Below are positions 17,782-26,292 of a stretch of 64,000 bases of DNA, one piece after another. The stretch comes from Rhodospirillales bacterium. Lineage in GTDB: Bacteria; Pseudomonadota; Alphaproteobacteria; Micavibrionales; UBA1664. Position 1 is the stretch's first letter; every line of letters begins with the position of its first letter. The position numbers were made by a program, and so were the translations under genes. Under the pieces are notes generated by a model. It searched no databases. It was not told where the DNA came from and was given only the letters and a program-made list of their open reading frames with translations. Location of the stretch: contig CP060260.1 in NCBI GenBank assembly GCA_023898805.1, positions 62,001-126,000 of the forward strand. Reading direction: 5' to 3'.

Positions 17782-18165
17782 ATGAGATTGAAACTTAACC
17801 CATCGGCGGCGGCTTTTTTAAGCGTAGCAGCCTTGTCGCTGGCCGGCTGTGCCGGTAACCCGGACTATGTCGACCCCCAGCAAATCGCCGCGACGGTAAC
17901 CAATCAGGCCATCAGCGGCGACAAACTCGGCGAAAGCCAGTCGGGAAAGGTTGAAACCGTAACCCGTCAGACCTGCCGTAACGAGCAGCCCGGCGCGGTT
18001 GCAAGCCTGTTTGGAGAAAAAGCAAAACGCGTGTGCGGCGACACCGAAACCACGGTCTATTCCTCTATCATCACCGGCGCGCGCAAACCGTCCGTGATGG
18101 CACGGATCGGCGGACTGTCTGCCGATTATAGCGTGGCCCCCCTGCAACTGGGCGCCCCGCGATAA
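17782..18165 (+). CDS. Putative lipoprotein, 127 aa
   Basis: A small protein with a lipoprotein signal peptide ending in the lipobox 'SLAGC' (Cys near residue 22). It has no recognised family. The mature part has two Cys residues, in 'RQTCRNEQPG' and 'KRVCGDTETT', that could be disulfide-linked in the periplasm. The ATG at 17782 follows an ACGGAG sequence by 8 bases, which excludes the in-frame GTG at 17773. It forms its own unit, closed by a terminator. Confidence 0.72.
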   Translation: MRLKLNPSAAAFLSVAALSLAGCAGNPDYVDPQQIAATVTNQAISGDKLGESQSGKVETVTRQTCRNEQPGAVASLFGEKAKRVCGDTETTVYSSIITGARKPSVMARIGGLSADYSVAPLQLGAPR

Positions 18166-18183
18166 GCACGAATAACTGCGCAT

Positions 18184-18213
18184 AAAAGCCTTCCGCCAAA
18201 CCGGAAGGCTTTT
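18184..18213 (+). terminator. Intrinsic terminator after lipoprotein gene
   Basis: A 12-bp perfect stem (18184-18195 with 18202-18213, core AGCCTTCCG/CGGAAGGCT), a 6-base loop and a run of six T. It lies 19 bases after the lipoprotein stop and separates it from the coq10-like gene. Confidence 0.88.
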
Positions 18214-18248
18214 TTCATGCGCGCATTCCCGTTACAGTTTCACGGTTT

Positions 18249-18680
18249 ATGCCGACCCACGCCGAAACCCGGACCCTGCCGCACACGCCCGAACAGATGT
18301 TCGATCTGGTGGCGGATGTCGAACGCTATCCGGAATTCCTGCCCTGGTGCCGGGATGCCAGAATCTGGAAGCGCGAAGGCAATGTCATCCACGCCGACCT
18401 GGTCATCGGCTATAAACTGTTTCAGGAACGTTTTACCTCGCGCGTGACGCTGGAACGGCCGGGGCATATCCGGGTCGAATACCTCAAAGGCCCGCTTAAA
18501 TACCTTAACAACCACTGGCGCTTCATGGCTGCCGACCTTGATGCCTGCGTCGTCGATTTTTTCGTCGATTTTGAATTTCGCAACCCGATCTTTCAAAAAG
18601 TGATGGGGGTGTTTTTCAACGAAATCGTCCGCCGCATGGTCGCGGCCTTCGAGGCGCGGGCGAACCAGCTATACGGTTAA
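18249..18680 (+). CDS. COQ10/RatA family ubiquinone-binding protein
   Basis: A 143-residue START-like (polyketide cyclase fold) protein with the family signature near the N-terminus, 'FDLVADVERYPEFLPWC', and the C-terminal 'NPIFQKVMGVFFNEIVRRMVAAFEARA'. COQ10-type members bind ubiquinone and support respiration; the same family includes E. coli RatA. The position after lipA is the usual alphaproteobacterial one. It converges with the glycosyltransferase gene, with only three bases between the stops. Confidence 0.88.
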   Translation: MPTHAETRTLPHTPEQMFDLVADVERYPEFLPWCRDARIWKREGNVIHADLVIGYKLFQERFTSRVTLERPGHIRVEYLKGPLKYLNNHWRFMAADLDACVVDFFVDFEFRNPIFQKVMGVFFNEIVRRMVAAFEARANQLYG

Positions 18681-18683
18681 GCC

Positions 18684-19619
18684 CTACGCCGCGTCAGGGA
18701 AACGCAACGACATGGGATGCACCGACCCGTCGGGAAATTTTATGTCGGTCACGACGCCTTTGTCAGCGCGCATCGAATCGTAACCCGTCAGGTGCAGGAT
18801 GCCGATCGGCAGATGCGGCAGATAAGGTTCAATGAACCGTCTTTGCGCCGGGTCGTACAGCGGCTTGGTATCGCACAGCCAGTTGCACAGGGACGGCAAA
18901 AACTCCGCCGCCGCATCCTCTAGATAGATCATCATACCCATGGTCAGTTGCTCGGCGGTAAAGATGTTGCCGCGTTTAAGCGCCTGCCGGATCAACACCT
19001 GCCACCGCGCCCAGTGCGGCGCGTCGGCCCGCATCGCGAACACCCCGGCATTGATGGTGGGGAAGGGGAACAGTGCCCGCGCGATGCGCCCGCCGAATGC
19101 CTTGCGCGCGTTGGAATAATAAAAGCTGCGCGGACGGAACGGCATCGCGCCAAGCCAACCAAGACGCATGGTCTTGCCATAAGCGCGATCCACCTGCGGC
19201 ACGACCGCAAGCCCTGATTTAAGCGCTCCGGCAACCAAAAGCTCGATGGCACCCCAATCTTGCACCCATGTATCGGCGTCAAGCCATATGTAAACGTCTG
19301 CGTTGGGGAAAAGCGTGGGGATAAACGGGCGGGAAACGCAGGCCTTCAAAAATTCCCGTCCCTTGACCCGCCGCGCCGAAAGGTCGATCGGCCAGATCCC
19401 ATCCTCGACGACGCAGCCTTCGTTTTCAAGGGTTTGCCGCTGCTCCGGTGTCAGTCCGGCGTCGATGATCCGAAATCCGTGGATATGCCGAACCTGTGGA
19501 TGCTTGCGGATCGACGCCAGCAACTCGCGCAGCAGCGGATAATATTTCGCGTCCGCCGAAGACACGATGACGATACGCGGCGGCGCGGGGGGCGCGGCGG
19601 TGACGTGCAACCCGCTCAT
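18684..19619 (-). CDS. Putative glycosyltransferase (GT8-like)
   Basis: A 311-residue protein with a GT-A-like nucleotide-sugar fold. A Rossmann start, 'RIVIVSSADAKYYPLLRELL', is followed by the DxD metal motif in 'VYIWLDADTWVQDW' and by 'FPTINAGVFAMRADAPHW', typical of GT8-type transferases. Donor and acceptor are unknown. ATG 19619 overlaps the pncC stop by ATGA; the frame opens 21 bases earlier but the coupled start is preferred. It is the last gene of the ispDF-pgpA-pncC run. Confidence 0.72.
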   Translation of the reverse strand: MSGLHVTAAPPAPPRIVIVSSADAKYYPLLRELLASIRKHPQVRHIHGFRIIDAGLTPEQRQTLENEGCVVEDGIWPIDLSARRVKGREFLKACVSRPFIPTLFPNADVYIWLDADTWVQDWGAIELLVAGALKSGLAVVPQVDRAYGKTMRLGWLGAMPFRPRSFYYSNARKAFGGRIARALFPFPTINAGVFAMRADAPHWARWQVLIRQALKRGNIFTAEQLTMGMMIYLEDAAAEFLPSLCNWLCDTKPLYDPAQRRFIEPYLPHLPIGILHLTGYDSMRADKGVVTDIKFPDGSVHPMSLRFPDAA

Positions 19620-20086
19620 GCCAATACCGCCCGCACGCATTCCAGCGCGGCCTCGACGCTTTGCCGGCGTATCGCGGCCCGGTCCCCGTCAAACCGGTAC
19701 ACGAAACCCTGCGCCCCGTCCCATGTCGCGACACCGATATGCACCAGCCCGACCGGTTTCTCATCGCTGCCGCCGCCCGGACCGGCGATGCCGGTGACCG
19801 ATACCGCGATCTTGGCCCGGCTTGCCCGCAGGGCGCCGCCAGCCATCGCCTCGGCCACCTCGGCCGATACCGCCCCGCGCGTTTCGATCAGGACGGGGGG
19901 CACCTCCAGCATCTCCATCTTCGCCTGATTGGAATAGGTCACGAACCCGCGATCCAGAAAATCCGAAGCCCCGGGTACGTCCGCGATCCGCGCCGCGACC
20001 AGCCCGGCGGTGCATGATTCCGCGACCGCGATCATCCAGCCCCGCTGCTTCAGCCGCTCGAAAATTTCTAATACCAGTACATCCAT
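19616..20086 (-). CDS. pncC: Nicotinamide-nucleotide amidase (CinA C-terminal domain)
   Basis: A 156-residue stand-alone CinA C-terminal domain, which hydrolyses NMN to nicotinate mononucleotide in the pyridine nucleotide cycle. Motifs: 'AVAESCTAGLVAARI' with the catalytic Ser, 'TYSNQAKMEML', 'GAVSAEVAEAMAGGA' and 'SVTGIAGPGGGSDEKPVG'. The N-terminal MoaB-like domain of full CinA is absent, as in many Proteobacteria. It overlaps pgpA by 19 bases and the glycosyltransferase gene by 4. Confidence 0.92.
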   Translation of the reverse strand: MDVLVLEIFERLKQRGWMIAVAESCTAGLVAARIADVPGASDFLDRGFVTYSNQAKMEMLEVPPVLIETRGAVSAEVAEAMAGGALRASRAKIAVSVTGIAGPGGGSDEKPVGLVHIGVATWDGAQGFVYRFDGDRAAIRRQSVEAALECVRAVLA

Positions 20087-20562
20087 CGCTCATACCCGAA
20101 TACAAGAACACCCGCCGTCAACCCGGCCGCCAGATCGTCCACCATCACGCCCCACGCGCCCGCGACCTTGCGGTCCAGCCAGCCGATCGGCCCCGGCTTC
20201 CACGCGTCGAACAAACGGAACAGCAGGAAGGCCAGCGCATATTCCTCCACCCGCGGCGCGGCAAAGGCAAGCGCAAGCCACAACCCCGCCCATTCGTCGA
20301 TGACCACCATGCCCAGATCGTGACTGCCACTCGCCGCCTCGAACCGCCCGACCGCCCATAATCCCAAGATCAAAGCCAAAGCGGCGGCCAACGCATACCC
20401 GGCGGGACCAAGCGGCACCAGCGCCAAGGCGGGGATCAGCGCCGCCGCCGTGCCCCAAGTACCGGGTGCGGGGGCTATGCGCCCCGATCCGAACCCGGTG
20501 GCGATCAAAGTCGCCGGATCGCGCATCGTCAACGGCGCGGGCAGGGGCGTAATGCGGATCAT
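20068..20562 (-). CDS. pgpA: Phosphatidylglycerophosphatase A
   Basis: PgpA removes the phosphate from phosphatidylglycerol phosphate to make phosphatidylglycerol. The 164-residue membrane protein has 'TGFGSGRIAPAPGTWGT', 'VVIDEWAGLWLAL' with the acidic active-site residues, 'FRLFDAWKPGPIGWLD' and 'GAWGVMVDDLAAG', plus about three hydrophobic segments. ATG 20562 overlaps the ispDF stop by four bases; the frame opens further upstream but that part reads inside ispDF in the wrong frame. Confidence 0.92.
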   Translation of the reverse strand: MIRITPLPAPLTMRDPATLIATGFGSGRIAPAPGTWGTAAALIPALALVPLGPAGYALAAALALILGLWAVGRFEAASGSHDLGMVVIDEWAGLWLALAFAAPRVEEYALAFLLFRLFDAWKPGPIGWLDRKVAGAWGVMVDDLAAGLTAGVLVFGYERWMYWY

Positions 20563-21713
20563 GACGGCACACGCACGCTGACCAGCGCCTGCACCGCCAC
20601 ACCTTCGCCCCGGCCGATCGCGCCCATGCCCTCGGTGGTCGTCGCCTTCAACCCGATCGCGTCCGGCGCAAGGCCCAGTATTTCCGAAAGCCGCGCGACG
20701 ATGGCCGCCCGGTGCGGCCCGATGCGTGGAAATTCGCTCATCAGCATGATGTCCGCGTTCACCAGAATCCCCCCCCGCGCGCGCAGAAGGTCGAGCGCCC
20801 TTGCAACGATGCGCGCGGAATCCATACCCTTCCACTGCGGATCGTTGGGCGAAAACAACATCCCGATATCACCGGCGCCAATGGTCCCCAAAATCGCATC
20901 GGCAATGGCGTGTAGGCCCGCATCGGCGTCCGAATGTCCGATCAAAGCGTGATCGCACGGCAAATCCACCCCGAACAGGCGCACCCCGGAACCCGGCCCG
21001 AAACGGTGAAAATCAAGCGCAAAACCGCTTCGTATCTGGTCCGCGCGCGCCAGCAATATCCGATGGGCGCGCGCAAGGTCGTCCGCGGTCGTGATTTTGA
21101 AATTGTCGGGATTACCCGGCACCTGCACGGCCTCGACCCTCGTTTCCCCGTAAACCAGCGAGGCGTCGTCGGTATAGGCCTGCGCATCCGCCGTTCCATG
21201 GGCACGCAGCAACAGATCGCGCACGAACGCCTGTGGCGTTTGGATGGCGACGACGCCAACCCGGTCGATGATCTCCTGCCCGCGCAGCAGCGTGTCCGAA
21301 ACCGGCACCGCCAGCGTCGCGGCCTGCGCACCGCCTTCTATTACGGCCTTGATACGCGCAAGCGCCGCCGGGTCCAGCAAGGGGCGCGCGGCGTCGTGCA
21401 CCAGCACATAGGGCGTATCCAGTGCGGCCACGCCGTTCGCCACGCTCTGACTGCGCGTGCTGCCGCCCGGCACCACCCGTATATGGGGATACTGTGCCAG
21501 AATGGGCTGGTAATGCGCCGCATGCGCCGGATCGACCACGACCGCGCATCGCGCGACATGGCCCACGGCCTCGATCGCGCGTGCCAGCACGCTGCACCCG
21601 GCCAGAGTGGTGTATTGCTTGGGTAACGCGCCGCCGAAACGCGCGCCGCCCCCGGCCGCGACGATCACCGCACCCCATTTGGCGCTATCCCGGTTTTTTG
21701 CCGCGTCCTGCAT
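20559..21713 (-). CDS. ispDF: Bifunctional IspD/IspF (MEP pathway)
   Basis: A 384-residue fusion. The N-terminal half (about 1-225) is 2-C-methylerythritol 4-phosphate cytidylyltransferase, with 'AVIVAAGGGARFGG', 'LPKQYTTLAG', 'VLVHDAARPL' and 'TPQAFVRDLL'. The C-terminal half (about 228-384) is methylerythritol cyclodiphosphate synthase, with the metal ligands in 'DFHRF' and 'LHAIADAILG' and the 'GHSDADAG' motif. The fusion is typical of Alphaproteobacteria. It heads the minus-strand run and is divergent from ntrY across 70 bases that contain an inverted repeat. Confidence 0.95.
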   Translation of the reverse strand: MQDAAKNRDSAKWGAVIVAAGGGARFGGALPKQYTTLAGCSVLARAIEAVGHVARCAVVVDPAHAAHYQPILAQYPHIRVVPGGSTRSQSVANGVAALDTPYVLVHDAARPLLDPAALARIKAVIEGGAQAATLAVPVSDTLLRGQEIIDRVGVVAIQTPQAFVRDLLLRAHGTADAQAYTDDASLVYGETRVEAVQVPGNPDNFKITTADDLARAHRILLARADQIRSGFALDFHRFGPGSGVRLFGVDLPCDHALIGHSDADAGLHAIADAILGTIGAGDIGMLFSPNDPQWKGMDSARIVARALDLLRARGGILVNADIMLMSEFPRIGPHRAAIVARLSEILGLAPDAIGLKATTTEGMGAIGRGEGVAVQALVSVRVPS

Positions 21714-21730
21714 CCAATCCTTTGTTTTTT

Positions 21731-21750
21731 TGTCTAAAAGCAGTTAGACA
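21731..21750. promoter_or_regulatory. Perfect inverted repeat in the ispDF/ntrY promoter gap (candidate operator)
   Basis: TGTCTAA (21731-21737) and TTAGACA (21744-21750) form a perfect 7-base inverted repeat around a 6-base spacer. It lies 18 bases upstream of ispDF and 34 bases upstream of ntrY, in the middle of a 70-base divergent gap. Its symmetry suits a dimeric regulator; NtrX autoregulation is one possibility. No protein can be assigned from sequence alone. Confidence 0.45.
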
Positions 21751-21783
21751 ATAACCATCTGCCAACCTGAAAACCAGTGCGAA

Positions 21784-24024
21784 ATGCTCACTGCCGCAAC
21801 CTCATCCGCCAGCGACCCGCGCCGCAATTTCCTGCGCCGCGCCGCGCTGTATGCGGCATGGTTTGAACGCCACGCGCTAGGCAACACCATCAACCTGCTG
21901 CTGTTGATACTCACTCTGGTGATGGGGGTGGTGACCTATCGCGCGATGACCGCGCATTCGGGGCTGGCCGGCAACGTCAATCGCCTGATCCTGTTGCTCA
22001 ACATCGACCTTGTGGTCCTGTTGCTGTTGATCGTCGGCATCGCCCGGCGCGTGGTGCGCCTGTGGGCCGTTCGACGTCAGGGCGTGGCGGGTTCGGCGCT
22101 TCAGGCGCGGCTGGTCGGCCTGTTTTCCGCCCTTGTCGCATTCCCCGCGATCATCACCGCCGTGTTTTCGGTCGGCCTGTTTTATTACGGGGTTCACGGC
22201 TGGTTCGACACCCGCGTGCGCGCGGCGGTCAATGAATCGCTGGAAGTCGCGCGCGCCTATCTGAACGAACATCAGCAGGTCCTGCGCGCGGACGTCGAGG
22301 CGATGGCCGCCGACCTCAACCGCGACAACCTGCTTCTGGCCGGTAACTCGCAGGCGCTTGAAAAAATGCTGGCGGCGCAAAGCTACCTGCGCAATTTTTC
22401 CGAAGCCATCGTTTTCGATTCCAACCGGCGCGTTCTGGGCCAAAGCGGAATCGCCCTGTCGATGATTTTCAACCCCGTCCCGGACGAAATGCTGGACCGC
22501 GCCCGCGCCGGCGACGTCGCCATGGAAACCGGTGAAAACGACGATCAGATCCGCGCGCTGGTGCGCCTGAATGGCTTTGGCGACGGGACCTATCTTTATG
22601 TCGGACGCAGCGTCGATCCTCAGGTGCTTTCGCATCTCGACATGACCCGCGCGGCGGTCAGCCAGTATCAGGAACTCGCGGCCAAATCCACCCGCATCCA
22701 GCTCAGCATCACGCTGTTATACGTCGCGGTCGTCCTGCTGTTGATGGCGGTGGCGGTCTGGTTCGGTCTGGTGCTGGCGCGGCGCATGGTCGACCCCATC
22801 GGCGCGGTGATCATGGCCTCGGAACGCCTGCGTGCGGGCGACATGTCGGCCCGCGTCGGCGAAACGCGGGGACTTGAGGAATTCGTCAACCTTGGCCGTG
22901 CCTTCAACCGCATGACCCAGGAAATCGAACGCCAGCGCAACGAACTGATCGAGGCGAACCAGCGCCTGGATTACCGCCGCCGTTTTACCGAAACCGTGCT
23001 GGGCGGGGTGTCCACCGGCATCATGGGCATCGACGCCGACGGCACGATCACGCTGGCCAACCCGGCCGCGGGGGACCTTCTGGGCACATCCCACGACCGG
23101 CTGGTCGGACAGAAACTTGCCGCCGTAATACCTGATGCCGCGGGGGTGGAAGGCGAACAGGAAATCGCGGTCATGCGCCGCGACGGCGCGTCGCGCAAAT
23201 TCCTGGTCCGCGCCTCGACCGAACTGGTGGGCGAGGCGGGGCGCGGCACCATATTGGCCTTCGACGACATCACCGACCGGCTGGCCGCCCAGAAATCGGC
23301 GGCATGGGCCGACGTCGCACGGCGCATCGCGCACGAAATCAAAAATCCGCTCACCCCGATCCAGCTTTCGGCGGAACGCATCAAGCGCAAATACCTTGGC
23401 CATCTTTCCGATGCCAAAGACCGCGACGTGCTGGAGAAATGCACCGACACCATCGTCCGCCATGTCGAGGACATCAAGACCATGGTCAACGCCTTCGCGG
23501 GCTTTGCCAAAATGCCCGACCCGGTGCTCGCGCCTATCGACCTGCTGCCGCTGGTGCAGGAGGTCTTGGCCTTGCAATCCGCCGCCAATAGCAAGGTCGC
23601 CTTCGACTTGCGACGCCCCGATTTTTCCCTGCGCGTGCTGGCCGACCAGCAGCTCGTCCGGCAGGCTTTGACCAATCTGGTCCAGAACGCCGTGGACGCC
23701 ACCGCCGACCAAGCCGAACCCAAAATCGGCCTGTTTTTCACGGAAGACCGGCGCGGCGTCTGGATGGGCGTACTGGACAACGGCCCCGGTATTCCGCCCG
23801 CACGCCGCGCCGCCGTGCTCGAACCCTATGTCACGACCAAGGCCAAGGGCACCGGCCTTGGCCTTGCCATCGTCAAGAAAATCGCCGAGGACCACGGCGG
23901 CAGAATCGCGATGGATGACCCCGCCTTGATGCCTGAAGCCTATACCGGCGCCCATTTCTGGCTGTATATTCCAAAGGAACACGCAGCCCACGGGGAACCC
24001 CCTTCCATGGAACGATCCGCATGA
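21784..24024 (+). CDS. ntrY: Sensor histidine kinase NtrY
   Basis: A 746-residue membrane kinase of the NtrY family. Order of parts: two or three membrane helices near the N-terminus, a periplasmic sensor segment (about 130-300), a further helix, and HAMP (about 320-385). PAS (about 395-500), HisKA with phospho-His in 'RRIAHEIKNPLTPIQLSAER' and HATPase with 'LVQNAVDA', 'DNGPGIP' and 'GTGLGLAIVKK' follow. NtrY/NtrX systems influence nitrogen, redox and envelope regulation in Alphaproteobacteria; the stimulus here is unknown. It overlaps ntrX by ATGA. The ntrB-ntrC pair that often precedes it is absent. Confidence 0.93.
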   Translation: MLTAATSSASDPRRNFLRRAALYAAWFERHALGNTINLLLLILTLVMGVVTYRAMTAHSGLAGNVNRLILLLNIDLVVLLLLIVGIARRVVRLWAVRRQGVAGSALQARLVGLFSALVAFPAIITAVFSVGLFYYGVHGWFDTRVRAAVNESLEVARAYLNEHQQVLRADVEAMAADLNRDNLLLAGNSQALEKMLAAQSYLRNFSEAIVFDSNRRVLGQSGIALSMIFNPVPDEMLDRARAGDVAMETGENDDQIRALVRLNGFGDGTYLYVGRSVDPQVLSHLDMTRAAVSQYQELAAKSTRIQLSITLLYVAVVLLLMAVAVWFGLVLARRMVDPIGAVIMASERLRAGDMSARVGETRGLEEFVNLGRAFNRMTQEIERQRNELIEANQRLDYRRRFTETVLGGVSTGIMGIDADGTITLANPAAGDLLGTSHDRLVGQKLAAVIPDAAGVEGEQEIAVMRRDGASRKFLVRASTELVGEAGRGTILAFDDITDRLAAQKSAAWADVARRIAHEIKNPLTPIQLSAERIKRKYLGHLSDAKDRDVLEKCTDTIVRHVEDIKTMVNAFAGFAKMPDPVLAPIDLLPLVQEVLALQSAANSKVAFDLRRPDFSLRVLADQQLVRQALTNLVQNAVDATADQAEPKIGLFFTEDRRGVWMGVLDNGPGIPPARRAAVLEPYVTTKAKGTGLGLAIVKKIAEDHGGRIAMDDPALMPEAYTGAHFWLYIPKEHAAHGEPPSMERSA

Positions 24025-25307
24025 CCGCGCGCGGCAACATCCTGATTATCGACGATGAAAAGGACATCCGCTTCCTGCTCTCGGAAATCCTGGAGGACGA
24101 GGGGTATACCGTGGCCGAGGCCGCCCATTCCGAGGCCGCCTACGCCGAACTGGCAAAGGGGATGCCCGATCTCGTCATCCTCGACATATGGCTTGAAAAC
24201 TCCGACCGCGACGGCATGGAAATCCTCGCCGACCTCAAGAAAAAATCGCGCACCCTGCCGGTGCTGATGATTTCCGGGCACGGCAATATCGAAATGGCGG
24301 TCAAGGCGATCAAGCTTGGCGCATACGACTTTATCGAAAAACCGTTCAACACCGATCGGCTCCTCAATCTGGTGGGCCGCGCGATTGAATCCGGCCGCCT
24401 GCGCCGCGAAGCCACGGCGGGCACGGTTTCGCTAAGCGCCGAAACCCCGGAAATGCAGGCCGTGCAAAAAGCCGCCATCAAGGCCGCATCCACCGATGCG
24501 CGCGTACTGATCACCGCGCCGTGGGGTGCGGGACGCACGCATCTTGCCCGCTGGATCCATCAAGAATCCCCGCGTGCGGGCAAACCTTTCGTCGTCCTGC
24601 CCGCCCACGACGCCGCCCCGGATGCGTTTGCAGACGCGCTTTCTCGCGCGGGGCAGGGGACGCTGCTGATCAAGGACGTCCAAAACCTGCCGCGCGACAC
24701 CCAGGCCGCCGTGCTGGCCGCGCTGGGCGCGCGGACCGAGGCGCGCGTTATGGCCACTGCCGCCGCCCCGTTGAAATCCGCGGCTGATTTTTCGCCCGAT
24801 CTGGCCGAACGCCTGTCGGTCGCCACCATCGCGCTGCCTGCGCTTGACGACCGGCGCGGCGAGATCGTCGCCATGGCCATGGCGTTTCTGGGCGACGGGC
24901 ATACCGTCCACGACGACGCGGCCGCATGGCTGCGCCATCACCCATGGACCGGACAGGTCGCGGAACTGCGCGCGGTGATCACCATGGCCCAGTTGCGCAT
25001 GAATCTGGCCGGTGCGCGCGAACTGCGCGCCGCCCACCTTGAAGCGGAACCCGCCATGCAGGAAAGCGGCAAGGACGACCAATCCGGCACCGCCGCGCAA
25101 TGGCTTGCAAGTGACCTGCGCACCGCGCGCGAGGCGTTTGAACGCTGGTATTTCGACCATCTGATGGACCGTTTTGACGGCAACGTCTCGCAGGTCGCTG
25201 CCTTTTCGGGTATGGAGCGCACGGCCCTGCACCGCAAGCTCAAAGCCCTGCGCGAAGGCGAAAACGACGAAGGCGGCGGCGAGGGACCGGCCCGTATCGC
25301 GTCATGA
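24021..25307 (+). CDS. ntrX: NtrX-type response regulator with degenerate AAA+ domain
   Basis: The 428-residue protein has a complete receiver domain (1-120; acidic pair Asp11/Asp12, phospho-acceptor Asp55, Lys107 in 'EKPF') and a C-terminal Fis-type helix-turn-helix ('FDGNVSQVAAFSGMERTALH'). The AAA+ region between is eroded. The Walker A position reads 'APWGAGRT' (Lys to Arg), the Walker B position 'GTLLIKDV' lacks the DE pair, and the L1 loop with GAFTGA-like sequence is deleted. It should bind DNA under NtrY control without ATP-driven sigma-54 activation. It overlaps ntrY and the HAD gene. Confidence 0.9.
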   Translation: MTARGNILIIDDEKDIRFLLSEILEDEGYTVAEAAHSEAAYAELAKGMPDLVILDIWLENSDRDGMEILADLKKKSRTLPVLMISGHGNIEMAVKAIKLGAYDFIEKPFNTDRLLNLVGRAIESGRLRREATAGTVSLSAETPEMQAVQKAAIKAASTDARVLITAPWGAGRTHLARWIHQESPRAGKPFVVLPAHDAAPDAFADALSRAGQGTLLIKDVQNLPRDTQAAVLAALGARTEARVMATAAAPLKSAADFSPDLAERLSVATIALPALDDRRGEIVAMAMAFLGDGHTVHDDAAAWLRHHPWTGQVAELRAVITMAQLRMNLAGARELRAAHLEAEPAMQESGKDDQSGTAAQWLASDLRTAREAFERWYFDHLMDRFDGNVSQVAAFSGMERTALHRKLKALREGENDEGGGEGPARIAS

Positions 25308-25969
25308 CCCTTGTGCCGCCCGCCTTGCTGTTCGATTGGGACAACACCCTGATCGACACCTTTCCGGTGATCTTCGCCGGACACAACACCGTGCGCCGCG
25401 CGCTGGGCGAACCCGAATGGACCGCCGATCAGGCGCGCGGCATCATCCGCCTTGCCGCCAAGGACGCCTTTCCCCTTTGGTACAAGGACCGCGCGCGCGA
25501 GGCGGAGCAGGTGTACGTCGATTACGTTCGCGCGCGGCATCTGGATACGTTGACGGTGTTCGACGGATCGCGCGACCTTCTGCGTTATTTGCATGAAACC
25601 GGAATCCCCGCCGGCATTGTTTCCAATAAACGCGGCGAATTTTTACGCGCCGAACTCGACGCGCTCGGCTGGTCGTCCTATTTCGGTGTCGTGATCGGCG
25701 CGGATGATATTGACGGCCCGGCCAAACCCGACCCCGCGGGTGTGCTGATGGCACTCGACCGCCTGAAACTGATCGGCGATGCGCGCGCGGCCGCATGGTT
25801 TTGCGGCGACACCGAAGCCGACCTTCAGGCGGCGGCGGCAGCGGGCGTCAAGCCCGTGTTTATAGAAAACAACCCGATGATCGCGCCTGAACATCTTCCG
25901 ACACTCAACCCGCACAAGGCCTTTTCATCGCCACGGGAATGTCTTGCCTATCTGCAAACCCTAAGTTAA
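25304..25969 (+). CDS. HAD-superfamily phosphatase (Gph-like)
   Basis: A 221-residue haloacid-dehalogenase hydrolase. Motif I is 'DWDNTLIDT' (nucleophile and acid/base Asp), motif II the Ser in 'GIVSNKRGEF', motif III Lys in 'AKPDPAG', and motif IV 'CGDTEADLQAA'. A helical cap lies at about residues 20-95. Phosphoglycolate phosphatase is the closest general description, but the substrate is not certain. It overlaps ntrX by ATGA and takes the place between ntrX and hfq where trkA is common in other Alphaproteobacteria. Confidence 0.85.
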   Translation: MTLVPPALLFDWDNTLIDTFPVIFAGHNTVRRALGEPEWTADQARGIIRLAAKDAFPLWYKDRAREAEQVYVDYVRARHLDTLTVFDGSRDLLRYLHETGIPAGIVSNKRGEFLRAELDALGWSSYFGVVIGADDIDGPAKPDPAGVLMALDRLKLIGDARAAAWFCGDTEADLQAAAAAGVKPVFIENNPMIAPEHLPTLNPHKAFSSPRECLAYLQTLS

Positions 25970-26025
25970 CAATCCCAATAGCCTTTAAACAAAAAAACCA
26001 AAAGCCAAGCCATAAGGATAAGAAA

Positions 26026-26280
26026 ATGAGCGAAAAAGGCCAAAACGTTCAGGATGTATTTCTCAATGCCCTGCGCAAACAAAAGGTTCCCGTGACGATT
26101 TTCCTCGTCAACGGCGTCAAGCTGCAAGGCGTGGTGACATGGTTCGATAATTTCTCGATGCTGCTGCGGCGCGATGCCAGCCCGCAACTGGTGTACAAGC
26201 ACGCGATTTCTACGATCATGCCCGGTGGCCCGATCAAGCTGCACGAGGACGGCGGCACGAACCCCGAAGCCGACGCGTAA
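26026..26280 (+). CDS. hfq: RNA chaperone Hfq
   Basis: Hfq forms a hexameric ring that pairs small RNAs with mRNAs. The 84-residue protein has the Sm1 motif ('VPVTIFLVNGVKLQGVVTWFDNFSMLLRR') split across residues about 25-53 and the Sm2 motif 'YKHAISTIMP' with the YKHA signature. ATG 26026 gives the normal length and follows AAGGA; the frame is open upstream but reads into the HAD gene. It is followed by hflX after a GNAT gene, close to the classical hfq-hflX order. Confidence 0.96.
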   Translation: MSEKGQNVQDVFLNALRKQKVPVTIFLVNGVKLQGVVTWFDNFSMLLRRDASPQLVYKHAISTIMPGGPIKLHEDGGTNPEADA

Positions 26281-26292
26281 TCCGGCACGGCC

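Noticed and set aside
20559..21713. Possible frameshift or artificial joining of ispD and ispF
   Set aside because: The bifunctional IspDF fusion is well known in Alphaproteobacteria and the linker is normal.
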